From Euglena gracilis (taxonomy: Eukaryota; Euglenida; Euglenophyceae; Euglenales), in assembly GCA_039621445.1 (NCBI GenBank), contig CP154954.1:78068073-78132072 (forward strand): a stretch of DNA of 64,000 nt, read 5' to 3'. Position numbers and translations under genes: made by a program. Below the pieces are notes generated by a model, which was not told where the DNA came from, did no database searches, and worked only from the letters and a program-made list of their open reading frames with translations. How positions within the stretch are numbered: position 1 is the first letter of the stretch; each line of letters opens with the position of its first letter. Positions 1 through 11,500 of the stretch are shown in pieces.

Positions 1-149
1 AGTCGGCGCGGAACATTTGTCATTGGTCCCGCTCGTCTTCGCCGAATTGGCCCCAACGGTATTTGGACCCCCACCCCCAAGAAGGAGGGACCGTTTGGCT
101 TCAGAAAACCCCTGAGTGGGGAAGTGGGCCTGAGTGTCAGCGCAGGCCC

Positions 150-229
150 CAAACCGGCACGATGCCGGCATACAGGTCGCGGTAGAGCTCCGGGTCGGTC
201 AGGACCATGCCACTGCTCACCGACCCCCC
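150..229 (-). CDS. Mitochondrial carrier protein, exon (3'-most seen)
   Basis: On the minus strand this block reads SSGMVLTDPELYRDLYAGIVP, every codon ending in G or C. The segment LYRDLYAGIVP matches the conserved (Y/F)RGxxP-type stretch that follows the signature in mitochondrial carrier family (SLC25) repeats, which are inner-membrane transporters. The reading phase (0) agrees with the upstream exon if the acceptor is the AG at 231-230. The block ends either at a GT after the CCG codon (donor at 154-153) or, unspliced, reads VWGLR and a stop. The gene probably continues beyond the left edge. The transported substrate cannot be told. Confidence 0.6.
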
Positions 230-536
230 CTCCCCGCCACAGTGGGGGAGGGGTCACTCCCTGGCCACTTAGCCACTTGGGCCAAAATGGCTCAAATCGA
301 AGCTGCCGAGAACTTTTGTGATTGACGGGTTTTGGAAGAATGTGAATGACCCAGGCCCTTGGGAACAATGGATTTTGGCCAAGGCCCCCCTCCAAAAATT
401 TCCTGCGCCTTCGACGATGGGGGGGGGGGGCAGGGGTGGCTGGAGCCAAAATCAGTCAGTCACCTCCAGGGGGGGGGGGGTGGGTTGGACACACTGAAAG
501 CAACGGTATGGTCAGGACGCGGGGGGTGCGGGCCAC

Positions 537-635
537 CTCCAGCCGGCAGCGGATCGTGTCCAGCGGGAAGAGGATGACCTTCTTCGCGATGGACACCGTG
601 GCGCCGCCCGCCATGCCCAGGGCCGCATGGGAAGG
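537..635 (-). CDS. Mitochondrial carrier protein, signature exon
   Basis: This 33-codon exon contains AGGATVSIAKKVILFPLDTIRCRLE. The FPLDTIRCRL core is the mitochondrial carrier signature Px(D/E)xx(K/R), preceded by the usual small-residue helix (AGGA). It is bounded by an acceptor CCCAG (AG at 637-636) and a GT donor at 536-535, and is phase 0 at both ends. Established knowledge: SLC25 proteins have three repeats, each with one such signature; only one is seen here. Peroxisomal carriers of the same family are an alternative. Reading-frame purity and GC-rich third positions make this a strong exon call. Confidence 0.75.
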
Positions 636-1171
636 CTGGGTGGGCTGGGGGTGGGTAGTCAACTACCCCCCCCCCTCGCCTGGGAGGGGGGGACCCCCAA
701 GGAAAAATTTATTAGGGGCCTGAGGAATTTATTATATAAATTGGCACCCCAGAAATACGAGAAGACCTAATTGGGGGGGACCCCCTCCTTCCAGTCCAGC
801 AGTGGGGGGGGGGGACCCTTCCCCACCAAAAACAGTGGCGCGGTCTGGGTGGCTGATTTCCGGCCCGTTGTGAAACACTGGACCAAATATTTTGCCCCCA
901 AAATCGGCTGAAATGCCATTTTGAGCACTTTTTGGGCAGAATATCAAAGATGCAAAACAATTTTGGCGCAAAGCGCTAGGAAAATTCTGACTTTGGGGAA
1001 GGGTTGGGTCCCCCGGGGTCAGTCCGGACCCTCCTTGGCAGATGAGGGGGTGGTCTGGACCCCCCTCCCCCTGTGGTGCAGGAGGGGGAGGGGTGGGGGG
1101 ACACCCCCCCTTCTCGACCCCGCACACCCTCCTTATGTCAAGCCATGGGGTCCCCCACCCCCACCCCCCAC

Positions 1172-1250
1172 CCCGTAGGGCTTCGGGCAGTCCCGCACAG
1201 CCCTGGCCATGCCCCTCGCCGCACTCTGCAGCTGGGCGTTGAGGCCCAGG
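1172..1250 (-). CDS. Probable upstream exon of the mitochondrial carrier gene
   Basis: After a long C tract and the acceptor CTCCGCAG the minus strand reads LGLNAQLQSAARGMARAVRD and then CPKPYG, followed by GT (1171-1170). It is 79 nt long: one leading base plus 26 codons, ending in phase 0, which matches the phase-0 start of the exon at 635. The amphipathic helix fits the matrix loop between carrier helices. Membership of the same gene is inferred from spacing, strand, phase and codon usage; by itself the sequence is not diagnostic. Confidence 0.55.
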
Positions 1251-3040
1251 CTGCGGAGAGGGGCCCGGTGGGGGGGGGGGGGGCGAGGCCCGGCGATGCT
1301 TCGCGACACGCCAAACGACTCCCGGACACTTGCACCGGCGTTGCTTGGCGTCCGGCCTGTCCCCGGGCCAAGACACGGATTCCATCACGAACCCCAACAC
1401 TCAAACCCCCCAAACTTTAGCAACCCGTTCCTTAAATCCAGGTTTCAGCCAATCCGCCCCAATGGGTTGCTTAAATTTTGGGGTTTGCTCTAATTTGGGG
1501 TTCAGTCTACGCGCCGAGGCGTGGCTTAAACTCAGACCAAAACTTGTTCGAATGAAGGGAGGAGGAGGTACTTTCTTCAGAGTACGCAAATTGTACACAA
1601 CAACATAACAGCGTCCCAAAAAAAAAACAGCTCAACAAGTTTGATTAATTTCCCAAAAATTCGGCTATTGTTGTGAGCTTGCGTCGCTTTCATATATTCC
1701 TTCATTTCCCCTTCTTTTTACCTCAAGCTTGCTTAAATTTGGAATTTTCACTGATCCCGGGGGGGTTGCTTAAATTCTGTTGCTAATTTGCTATTCTGTT
1801 GCTAATTTGGGGGGGGTTAAATGGACTGGGGGCGAGCTCCCACAGGCAAGCACAAAATGTGTGCGCATTGAAATGAAACTATGCAACACACATAATGGTG
1901 TGCTATTTCAGGCGTTCATGACACATAATAAAAGCGGCCAGAAGCTGTGCATCCTTGGGTTGCTGTGATATTTTCAACCAGGGGGGGGTTGAGCTCTTGT
2001 ATTTTTTCATATTTTTATATTTTATTCTTTGGCAACTTTGGCAATAACTTGGACATTTTTGTTCGCCAAAAAAAAGGTTCCTACTTGAAATTTTATTGAA
2101 AAGCGGTGGGACTTGAAAAAATGACTTGAAAATGCATTGGAAACATGAAAGAAATTGGCCCCAGGCACACTTGGGGAGGGGGCTTCATATTGGGGGAGTG
2201 GGAAAAGAAAAAAAAATTGTTCCCTCGACGTTACTTGTAAAAAATCTCAGACACGGTCACATTAAACTCAGATTGAATGCTGCCAAAATGAAAGCAGGCC
2301 AACCCTGACACCCAGGGTTGTATGAGAAAGCCTGAGGAGGGGGTGGGGTTCGGACAACCCCAACAAGAGAGTTTTTTAACCCCGGGGGGGAGGGGTCCAG
2401 CTCAGAGGCTGGAAAATTTGGGCTGGCTGGAAAAAGGTTGTTGGCTCCGACCTGGGGTCCAACATCTCAAAAATGCCCCAAAAATGCCAATCATGCAAAA
2501 ATCGCTTTTTGACCCCAAAATTTGTCCTGGCCAGCCCTTTTCCGACCTTTTCTTCCTCTGCTACCTTTTCTTCCCTGGCCCCAACCAGACAAGTCAGCGG
2601 GAACAGAGGTAGGAGACAGGTCCCTCCCTACAAAGACAGATCAGTGGGTACAGAGGGCAGAGGACAGTTTCCCTGGCAGGTCCGGGTCAGAGGAAAAAAA
2701 GTTGACATTTTCGACCCCCGGTGCCAAAAAAAAGTCAGAAAAGCATTTTTTCACGAAATATGTAACGAGAAGCCTGAAGAGAATGGTGGGATTATTTTTT
2801 TACTGTGGGAATCGCCTCTTTTTTACAAACAGAAAATACGAAAATTTTCAAAAATTCCTCAAGAGGCAGGTCAGCGCAGCGGGTGCAAGGGTGGGAGACA
2901 GCTCTCTATGAAGACAGGCCAGTGGGTGTGGGGGGGGTAGAGGACAGTTTCGGGGGGGGGGGGGGTACCCAGATGGGCCAGCAACAAGATATCCCCCAAT
3001 AATTGCACGCATTGTTTATGAGTCCGTCTGTTAGCCCAAC
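1251..3040. other. Intron-like, repeat-rich DNA
   Basis: No convincing exon was seen. The stretch has A/T-rich sequence with repeated CTTAAATTT-type words (1430-1830), G/C homopolymer tracts, and at 2340-2540 a module that recurs in inverted orientation near 61060-61230. Confidence 0.5.
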
Positions 3041-3268
3041 CGGCCCCTCTTCGGTGCCGGCGGTGGCGGCGGTGGGGTCGGAGGGTGGGGCCGCGACCTC
3101 CGGGGCAGGGGAAGGGGCGCTCCCGGCGGGGGCGTCCCCGCTGTAGGCCAGCGCTGGCAGGCGGGCCGAGGCAGAGGTGGGGCTGGGGCCAGGGCCGGGG
3201 GGACCCTGCGCGGCGGCGGGCCTGGTGGCGGGGGTTGGGGGGCCTGCACGATGCTGGGCGGCTGGAAC
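3041..3268 (-). CDS. Candidate low-complexity exon (Ala/Pro/Ser-rich)
   Basis: One minus-strand frame reads ARLPALAYSGDAPAGSAPSP followed by APEVAAPPSDPTAATAGTEE, ending at a possible donor GT (3040-3039). Third positions are nearly all G/C, as in the recognised exons. The product would be a disordered, Ala/Pro/Ser/Thr-rich linker with an acidic end. No domain is recognisable and the acceptor is not fixed (some AG upstream of about 3270). It may belong to the carrier gene's upstream region or to a separate minus-strand gene. Confidence 0.4.
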
Positions 3269-3518
3269 GCTTAGGAGCCGGCGTCTTCAAAGACCTCCAG
3301 GGGGGGGGGCAGGGGTCCTGGCACATGCTCCGGGGGCACACACTGAGGGGAGTCCCCTCAGGGGACACACACTAGGGAAGGAATTCCAGTGGGAAATGCT
3401 GGGGATTGGTCGGTGGGCTTACCTCCCCGACTCGCCCCAAAAAAACAAGCGCCTTTGGATGGGCCAACCCAACCCATCCCGAGGCCCCCCAACGCCTGGG
3501 CAGGCAGCCACGGGTTGC

Positions 3519-3545
3519 CCGCCGCCGCCGCCGCCGCCGCCGCGG
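3519..3545. repeat. GCC/GGC trinucleotide run
   Basis: About eight GCC triplets. On the minus strand they could read as an Ala run in a GC-rich stretch (3480-3620) that may be another exon, but no frame stands out. Confidence 0.7.
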
Positions 3546-4271
3546 CCAGCAATGCCCGCCGCCGCCCTCGTGGGCCCTTCGCGGGCGACGACGGGCAAAC
3601 AGCCACCGGCCGCCGTTGGGGCGAAGGCTGTTTGTTGAAAGAGGGTTTTCCCCGCAACTGAGCCGACCAACTGCCCCGACCACTTCCTCATTCCTTCAGA
3701 GTTGACCGAATGAGGGTCCGAGAAATGATCATGGGTTCATGGGTCATGAGTGGGTTCCACGGTTGGCGGCATTCTGCCTCATTTGCTCACCCATGGGCGG
3801 GGGGGGGGAATGCGCTGGACGGCCCTTGGAAAAAAATACGCAAAAATGCGCAAAAAATGCGCCGAGTTTGTGACATTCCTAAGGGAAAAAGGACTTAGAA
3901 AAATTTCCAACAGTAAACCCAAAATAAAACCAAAATCACCAAAAAGAGCTGAAATGAAGGCATTTTGGCCAAAAGATGCATGACCAAGGCGTCACTCTCC
4001 GTTCACCATAACCAACAATGTCAGCCATGGTTGCCCCTTACTTGTGACCAGGGGAGTGGGATTCCGCCTTGGTTATGTGTCAATGTGGGGTCACTGAAAC
4101 CCCTAGTGTCCTCATCGTCATTGGATGCGTACCCACACCTCATCACCCAAGGATTCCCCCCCGAGGCGGGTCCCTTGGGTGGGGGAAAAAAAGTGCGAAA
4201 ATGGGTTCGTTGGTTACAGAAATGGGTCAGTTGAACATGGGCAAAATTTGGTGAGCATGTGGTCTGGGTGG

Positions 4272-4455
4272 AAAATGTGCAAAAATGGCAAAATGTGCAA
4301 AATTGGGCAAAAAAATGTGCAAAAATGGAAAATGTGCAAAATTGGGCAAAAATGCACAAAAAAATGTGGAAAAAATGGAAAATGTGCAAAAATGGGGGGG
4401 AAATGCGCAAAAAATGCGCAAAAAATGCGCAAAAATGCGGAAAAATGCACAGCGC
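4272..4455. repeat. A-rich minisatellite (AAAATGTGC / AAAATGCGC words)
   Basis: Irregular tandem repetition of AAAATGTGCAAAATTGGGC-like and AAAATGCGCAAA-like words, with shorter related runs at 3830-3860. ORFs translating as KCAKMG or HIFHFFHIF repeats here are artefacts of the repeat. Confidence 0.8.
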
Positions 4456-4530
4456 ATTCCCCCCCCCCCCTGCATGGGTCTGCTGGGGGTGGGTTCAACG
4501 TTTTTGGTTCTGGGATAATCCGCCTCTCAC

Positions 4531-4705
4531 AGAGGAAGCCACGGTCCCTGCCGTGGTGCGTCGGCGTACCCGTCCCCGTCGTGGAGGGGAACGGCGCACA
4601 GCGCGGTCGGCCGCCGTGACTGCCGGGGCAGGCGGGCCAGCAGCGCCAGCAGCGCCGGTAGCGCAGCCAGCCCCAGCGCCAGGGACAATGGGAGCACCGG
4701 GGGGG
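4531..4705 (-). CDS. Candidate exon with a hydrophobic (membrane-type) segment
   Basis: The minus strand reads LSLALGLAALPALLALLARL, then basic RQSRR and CAVPLHDGDGYADAP, ending at a good donor (GTGAGA, GT at 4530-4529). Third positions are GC-rich. The Leu/Ala run of about 20 residues followed by arginines looks like a transmembrane helix or signal anchor with a positive flank. The acceptor is unresolved. It could be an N-terminal exon of the downstream minus-strand gene; no family is recognised. Confidence 0.4.
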
Positions 4706-5160
4706 GGGGTCCGGACCCACCCATCTCGAAACCCCAATTTGCAACTTAAATAAATAAACCCCCGTCCACCTATAACCCCGGGGGTTATAAGATTCGATGG
4801 TCGGCCCCCGGAGGGGGGGTCGCTGAGCTCTTATCCCTTTATGGGTAAGAGCGAAACTTACCACTGGGGGAAAACCCCCCCTCCCCCCCCTCCCCCCCCC
4901 TCGGGGCCACCTCGGGAACCGGCGGATTATCACCATGATCCCGGCCCCGTTCCCGAAAATTTTTTTTCAGTCGCGAGCGACTGGATTCCTAGTTTCCGAA
5001 TCACCTGGGTTTGACCCCCAACTCCCCGCCAGGCCCGAGTTAATCACGCGCGAAGGGGTCCAAACTGGGTAGGATTGGCCAACCCCCCTTTTTAAGCCCC
5101 CCCCCTTTGGACGGCCAAAAAAATGTCAATTTTCAAAATATCTCCAAAATGAAGCAAAAT

Positions 5161-5535
5161 CAAAGGAAATGTCCGGAGACCTAATTTGAAGCCCTTGGAA
5201 CGCCCCATCTACCGGTATTTTGATTTCCCCGCAACTCCCCGCCTGGCCCGAGATACGGCCGTTTTCGGCCTGGATGACCGTTTTGTACACTTTTTCCACT
5301 GTCCGACTTAGCAGTTTTCGGGGGGTGGGGGGTCAAAAAATCGATGTTTTCAAAATTTCTCGAAAATCATGCAAAATCAAAGGAAATGTCCGGAGACCTA
5401 AATTGAAGCCCTTGGAACGCTCTATCTACTGGGATTTTGGTTTCCCCGCAGCTCACTGCCTAGCCCGAGATACGGGCGTTTTTCAGCCAATTTAGGCCAT
5501 TTTGTACACTTTTCCCTCTGTCCGACTTTTTTGGC
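5161..5535. repeat. Two-copy tandem repeat (about 217 bp) at the satellite edge
   Basis: A segment containing CAAAGGAAATGTCCGGAGAC, then GCCCTTGGAACG, GCCCGAGATACGG and TTTTGTACACTTTT occurs at 5161 and again at 5378. The second copy merges into the first unit of the large satellite. The two copies differ at many positions and so are older than the homogeneous satellite next to them. Confidence 0.85.
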
Positions 5536-8500
5536 CGTTTTCGGCCAAAAAAGTCGAAAAAAATCGAAAAATTTTTTTTGCCCAAAACGATGTTTTTTGG
5601 CCTCCCGGGACCCGAAAATAGTTTTTGAGCCGAAAATGAGCGTTTTTTCGACCCGCAAAGCGCCCCGTTTTGGGCCGCCAACCCCATTGATTTTGGGTAA
5701 AAACCTGGTCAAAAAAGTCGATAAAAACCGAAAGATTTTTTTTTGCCCGAAACGATGTTTTTTTTGGCCTCCCGGACCCGGAAAACTGTTTTTGAGCCGA
5801 AAATGAGCGTTTTTTCGACCCGCCCCAGCGCCCGTTTTGGGCCGCGACCCGACCCTTTTTTTTTCTTTTTCTTTTTTTTTTTTTTGTTTTTTTTTTTTTT
5901 TTTTTATTTTTGATTTTGGGTCAAAACCGGTTGTCAAAAAAGTTCGAAAAAAAAATCGAAAAATTTTTTTTTTTTTTGCCCGAACCGCTGTTTTTGGGCT
6001 CCGGACCCAGAAAAATTGTTTTTGACCGAAAACGAGCGTTTTTTCGGACCGCCAGCGCCCCGTTTTGGGCCGCCGACCCATTGATTTTGGGTGAAAAACG
6101 GGTGAAAAAAGACGAAAAAAAAATCGAAAAAATTTTTTTGTCCCGAAACGATGTTTTTTAGCCTCCCTGACCCGGAAAAATTGTTTTTGGGCCGAAAATG
6201 AACGTTTTTCGACCCGCCAGCGCCCCGTTTTGGGCCGCCAACCCATTGATTTTGGGTCAAAACCGGGACAAAAAAGTCGAGGAAAATCGAAAAAATTTTT
6301 TTAAATTTTTTTTGCCCGAAACGATGTTTTTTTGACCTCTCGGACCCGGAAACTTCTTTAGCCGCCGAAAATGAGCGTTTTTCGACCCGCCGGCGCCCCG
6401 TTTTGGGCCGCCGACCCATTGACTTTGGGTCAAAAACGGGTCAAAAAAGTCGAAAAAAATCGAAAAAAATTTTTTTGCCCGAAACGATGCTGTTTGGCCT
6501 CCCGGACCCGGAAAAACTGTTTTTGAGCCGAAAATGAGCGTTTTTCGACCCGCCAGCGCCCCGTTTTGGGCCGACCCATTGTTTTTGGGTCAAAACCGGG
6601 TCAAAAAAGTCGAAAAAAAAAATCGAAAATTTTTTTTTTTGCCCGAAACGATGCTGTTTGGCCTCCCGGACCCGGAAAAACTGTTTTTGAGCCGAAAATG
6701 AGCGTTTTTCGACCCGCCGACGCCCCGTTTTGGGCCGCCGACCCATTGATTTTGGGTCAAAACCGGGTCAAAAAAGTCGAAAAAAATCGAAAATTTTTTT
6801 TTTGCCCGAAACGATGCTGTTTGGCCTCCCGGACCCGGAAAAACTGTTTTTGAGCCGAAAATGAGCGTTTTTCGACCCGCCCAGCGCCCCCGTTTTGGGC
6901 CGCCGACCCATTGATTTTGGGTCAAAACCGGGTCAAAAAAGTCGAAAAAATCGAAAAATTTTTTTTTGCCCGAAACGATGCTGTTTGGCCTCCCGGACCC
7001 GGAAAAACTGTTTTTGAGCCGAAAATGAGCGTTTTTCGACCCGCCAGCGCCCCGTTTTGGGCGGCCGACCCATTGATTTTGGGTCAAAACCGGGTCAAAA
7101 AAGTCGAAAAAAATCAAAAATTTTTTTGCCCGAAACGATGCTGTTTGGCCTCCCGGACCCGGAAAAACTGTTTTTGAGCCGAAAATGAGCGTTTTTCGAC
7201 CCGCCAGCGCCCCGTTTTGGGCCGCCGACCCATTGATTTTGGGTCAAAACCGGGTCAAAAAAGTCGAAAAAAAAGAAATTTTTTTGCCCGAAACGATGCT
7301 GTTTGGCCTCCCGGACCCGGAAAAACTGTTTTTGAGCCGAAAATGAGCGTTTTTCGACCCGCCAGCGCCCCGTTTTGGGCCGCCGACCCATTGATTTTGG
7401 GTCAAAACCGGGTCAAAAAAGTCGAAAAAAATCGAAAAAAATTTTTTTGCCCGAAACGATGCTGTTTGGCCTCCCGGACCCGGAAAAACTGTTTTTGAGC
7501 CGAAAATGAGCGTTTTTCGACCCGCCAGCGCCCCGTTTTGGGCCGCCGACCCATTGATTTTGGGTCAAAACCGGGTCAAAAAAGTCGAAAAAAATCGAAA
7601 AAAAATTTTTTTTGCCCGAAACGATGCTGTTTGGCCTCCCGGACCCGGAAAAAAAACTGTTTTTGAGCCGAAAATGAGCGTTTTTCGACCCGCCAGCGCC
7701 CCGTTTTGGGCCGCCGACCCATTGATTTTGGGTCAAAACCGGGTCAAAAAAGTCGAAAAAAATCGAAAAAATTTTTTTTGCCCGAAACGATGCTGTTTGG
7801 CCTCCCGGACCCGGAAAAACTGTTTTTGAGCCGAAAATGAGCGTTTTTCGACCCGCCAGCGCCCCGTTTTGGGCCGCCGACCCATTGATTTTGGGTCAAA
7901 ACCGGGTCAAAAAAGTCGAAAAAAATCGAAAAAATTTTTTTGCCCGAAACGATGCTGTTTGGCCTCCCGGACCCGGAAAAACTGTTTTTGAGCCGAAAAT
8001 GAGCGTTTTTCGACCCGCCAGCGCCCCGTTTTGGGCCGCCGACCCATTGATTTTGGGTCAAAACCGGGTCAAAAAAGTCGAAAAAAATCGAAAAAATTTT
8101 TTTGCCCGAAACGATGCTGTTTGGCCTCCCGGACCCGGAAAAACTGTTTTTGAGCCGAAAATGAGCGGTTTTTCCACCCGCCAACCCCCCGTTTTGGCCC
8201 CCCCACCCATTGAATTTGGGTTAAAACCCGATCAAAAAAATCCAAAAAAAATCGCCGAAACGATGCTGTTTGGCCTCCCGGACCCGGAAAAACTGTTTTT
8301 GAGCCGAAAATGAGCGTTTTTCGACCCGCCAGCGCCCCGTTTTGGGCCGCCGACCCATTGATTTTGGGTCAAAACCGGGTCAAAAAAGTCGAAAAAAATC
8401 AAAAAATTTTTTGCCCGAAACGATGCTGTTTGGCCTCCCGGACCCGGAAAAACTGTTTTTAAACAAAAAACGAACATTTTTAGACCCGCCAACACCCCTT

Positions 8501-11500
8501 TTTGGGCCACCGAACAATTAATTTTGGGTAAAAACCGGGTCAAAAAAGTCGAAAAAAATCGAAAAATTTTTTTTTGCCTGAAACGATGCTGTTTGGCCTC
8601 CCGGACCCGGAAAAACTGTTTTTGAGCCGAAAATGAGCGTTTTTCGACCCGCCAGCGCCCCGTTTTGGGCCGCCGACCCATTGATTTTGGGTCAAAACCG
8701 GGTCAAAAAAGTCGAAAAAATCGACAATTTTTTTTTGCCCGAAACGATGTTTTTGGGCCTCCCGTACCCGGAGGAAGAAAGAAAAGAAAAACAAACTGTT
8801 TTGGGCCGAACATGAGCGTTTTTCGACCCGCCAGCGCCCCGTTTTGGGCCGCCGACCCATTGATTTTGGGTCAAAACCGGGTCAAAAAAGTCGAAAAAAA
8901 TCGAAAAAAATTTTTTTGCCCGAAACGATGCTGTTTGGCCTCCCGGACCCGGAAAAACTGTTTTTGAGCCGAAAATGAGCGTTTTTCGACCCGCCAGCGC
9001 CCCGTTTTGGGCCGCCGACCCATTGATTTTGGGTCAAAACCGGGTCAAAAAAGTCGAAAAAAATCGAAAATTTTTTTTTTGCCCGAAACGATGCTGTTTG
9101 GCCTCCCGGACCCGGAAAAACTGTTTTTGAGCCGAAAATGAGCGTTTTTCGACCCGCCAGCGCCCCGTTTTGGGCCGCCGACCCATTGACTTTGGGTCAA
9201 AACCGGGTCAAAAAAGTCGAAAAAAATCGAAAAATTTTTTTTTGCCCGAAACGATGCTGTTTGGCCTCCCGGACCCGGAAAAACTGTTTTTGAGCCGAAA
9301 ATGAGCGTTTTTCGACCCGCCAGCGCCCCGTTTGGGCCGCCAACCCATTTATTTTGGGTCAAAAACGGGTCAAAAAAGTCGAAAAAAATCGAAAAAAATT
9401 TTTTTGCCCGAAACGATGCTGTTTGGCCTCCCGGACCCGGAAAAACTGTTTTTGAGCCGAAAATGAGCGTTTTTCGACCCGCCAGCGCCCCGTTTTGGGC
9501 CGCCGACCCATTGACTTTGGGTCAAAACCGGGTCAAAAAAGTCGAAAAAAATCGAAAAAAATTTTTTTGCCCGAAACGATGCTGTTTGGCCTCCCGGACC
9601 CGGAAAAACTGTTTTTGAGCCGAAAATGAGCGTTTTTCGACCCGCCAGCACCCCATTTTGGGCTGCCAACCCATTGATTTGGGGTCAAAACCGGGTCAAA
9701 AAAGTCGAAAAAAATCGAAAAAAATTTTTTTGCCCGAAACGATGCTGTTTGGCCTCCCGGACCCGGAAAAACTGTTTTTGAGCCGAAAATGAGCGTTTTT
9801 CGACCCGCCAGCGCCCCGTTTTGGGCCGCCGACCCATTGATTTTGGGTCAAAACCGGGTCAAAAAAGTCGAAAAAAATCGAAAAAATTTTTTTTGCCCGA
9901 AACGATGCTGTTTGGCCTCCCGGACCCGGAAAAACTGTTTTTGAGCCGAAAATGAGCGTTTTTCGACCCGCCAGCACCCCATTTTGGGCTGCCAACCCAT
10001 TGATTTTGGGTCAAAACCGGGTCAAAAAAGTCGAAAAAAATCGAAAAAAATTTTTTTGCCCGAAACGATGCTGTTTGGCCTCCCGGACCCGGAAAAACTG
10101 TTTTTGAGCCGAAAATGAGCGTTTTTCGACCCGCCAGCGCCCCGTTTTGGGCCGCCGACCCATTGATTTTGGGTCAAAAACGGGTCAAAAAAGTCGAAAA
10201 AAATCGAAAAAAATTTTTTTGCCCGAAACGATGCTGTTTGGCCTCCCGGACCCGGAAAAACTGTTTTTGAGCCGAAAATGAGCGTTTTTCGACCCGCCAG
10301 CGCCCCGTTTTGGGCCGCCGACCCATTGATTTTGGGTCAAAACCGGGTCAAAAAAGTCGAAAAAAATCGAAAAAAATTTTTTTGCCCGAAACGATGCTGT
10401 TTGGCCTCCCGGACCCGGAAAAACTGTTTTTGAGCCGAAAATGAGCGTTTTTCGACCCGCCAGCGCCCCGTTTTGGGCCGCCGACCCATTGATTTTGGGT
10501 CAAAACCGGGTCAAAAAAGTCGAAAAAAATCGAAAAAAATTTTTTTGCCCGAAACGATGCTGTTTGGCCTCCCGAACCCGGAAAACCGGTTTTTGAGCGA
10601 AAAAGGAGGTTTTTTGGCCCCGCCAGCGCCCCGTTTTGGGCCGCCGACCCATTGATTTTGGTTCAAAACCGGGTCAAAAAGTCAAAAAAAATCCAAAAAA
10701 TTTTTTTGCCCGAAACGATGCTGTTTGGCCTCCCGGACCCGGAAAAACTGTTTTTGAGCCGAAAATGAGCGTTTTTCGACCCGCCAGCGCCCCGTTTTGG
10801 GCCGCCGACCCATTGATTTTGGGTCAAAACCGGGTCAAAAAAGTCGAAAAAAATCGAAAAAAATTTTTTTTGCCCGAAACGATGCTGTTTGGCCTCACGG
10901 ACCCGGAAAAACTGTTTTTGAGCCGAAAATGAGCGTTTTTCGACCCGCCAGCGCCCCGTTTTGGGCCGCCGACCCATTGATTTTGGGTCAAAACCGGGTC
11001 AAAAAAGTCGAAAAAAATCAAAAATTTTTTTGCCCGAAACGATGCTGTTTGGCCTCCCGGACCCGGGAAAACCTGTTTTTGAGCCGAAAATGAGCGTTTT
11101 TCGACCCGCCAGCGCCCCGTTTTGGGCCGCCGACCCATTGATTTTGGGTCAAAACCGGGTCAAAAAAGTCGAAAAAAATCGAAAAAATTTTTTTGCCCGA
11201 AACGATGCTGTTTGGCCTCCCGGACCCGGAAAAACTGTTTTTGAGCCGAAAATGAGCGTTTTTCGACCCGCCAGCGCCCCGTTTTGGGCCGCCGACCCAT
11301 TGATTTTGGGTCAAAACCGGGTCAAAAAAGTCGAAAAAAATCAAAATTTTTTTTGCCCGAAACGATGCTGTTTGGCCTCCCGGACCCGGAAAAACTGTTT
11401 TTGAGCCGAAAATGAGCGTTTTTCGACCCGCCAGCGCCCCGTTTTGGGCCGCCGACCCATTGATTTTGGGTCAAAACCGGGTCAAAAAAGTCGAAAAAAA

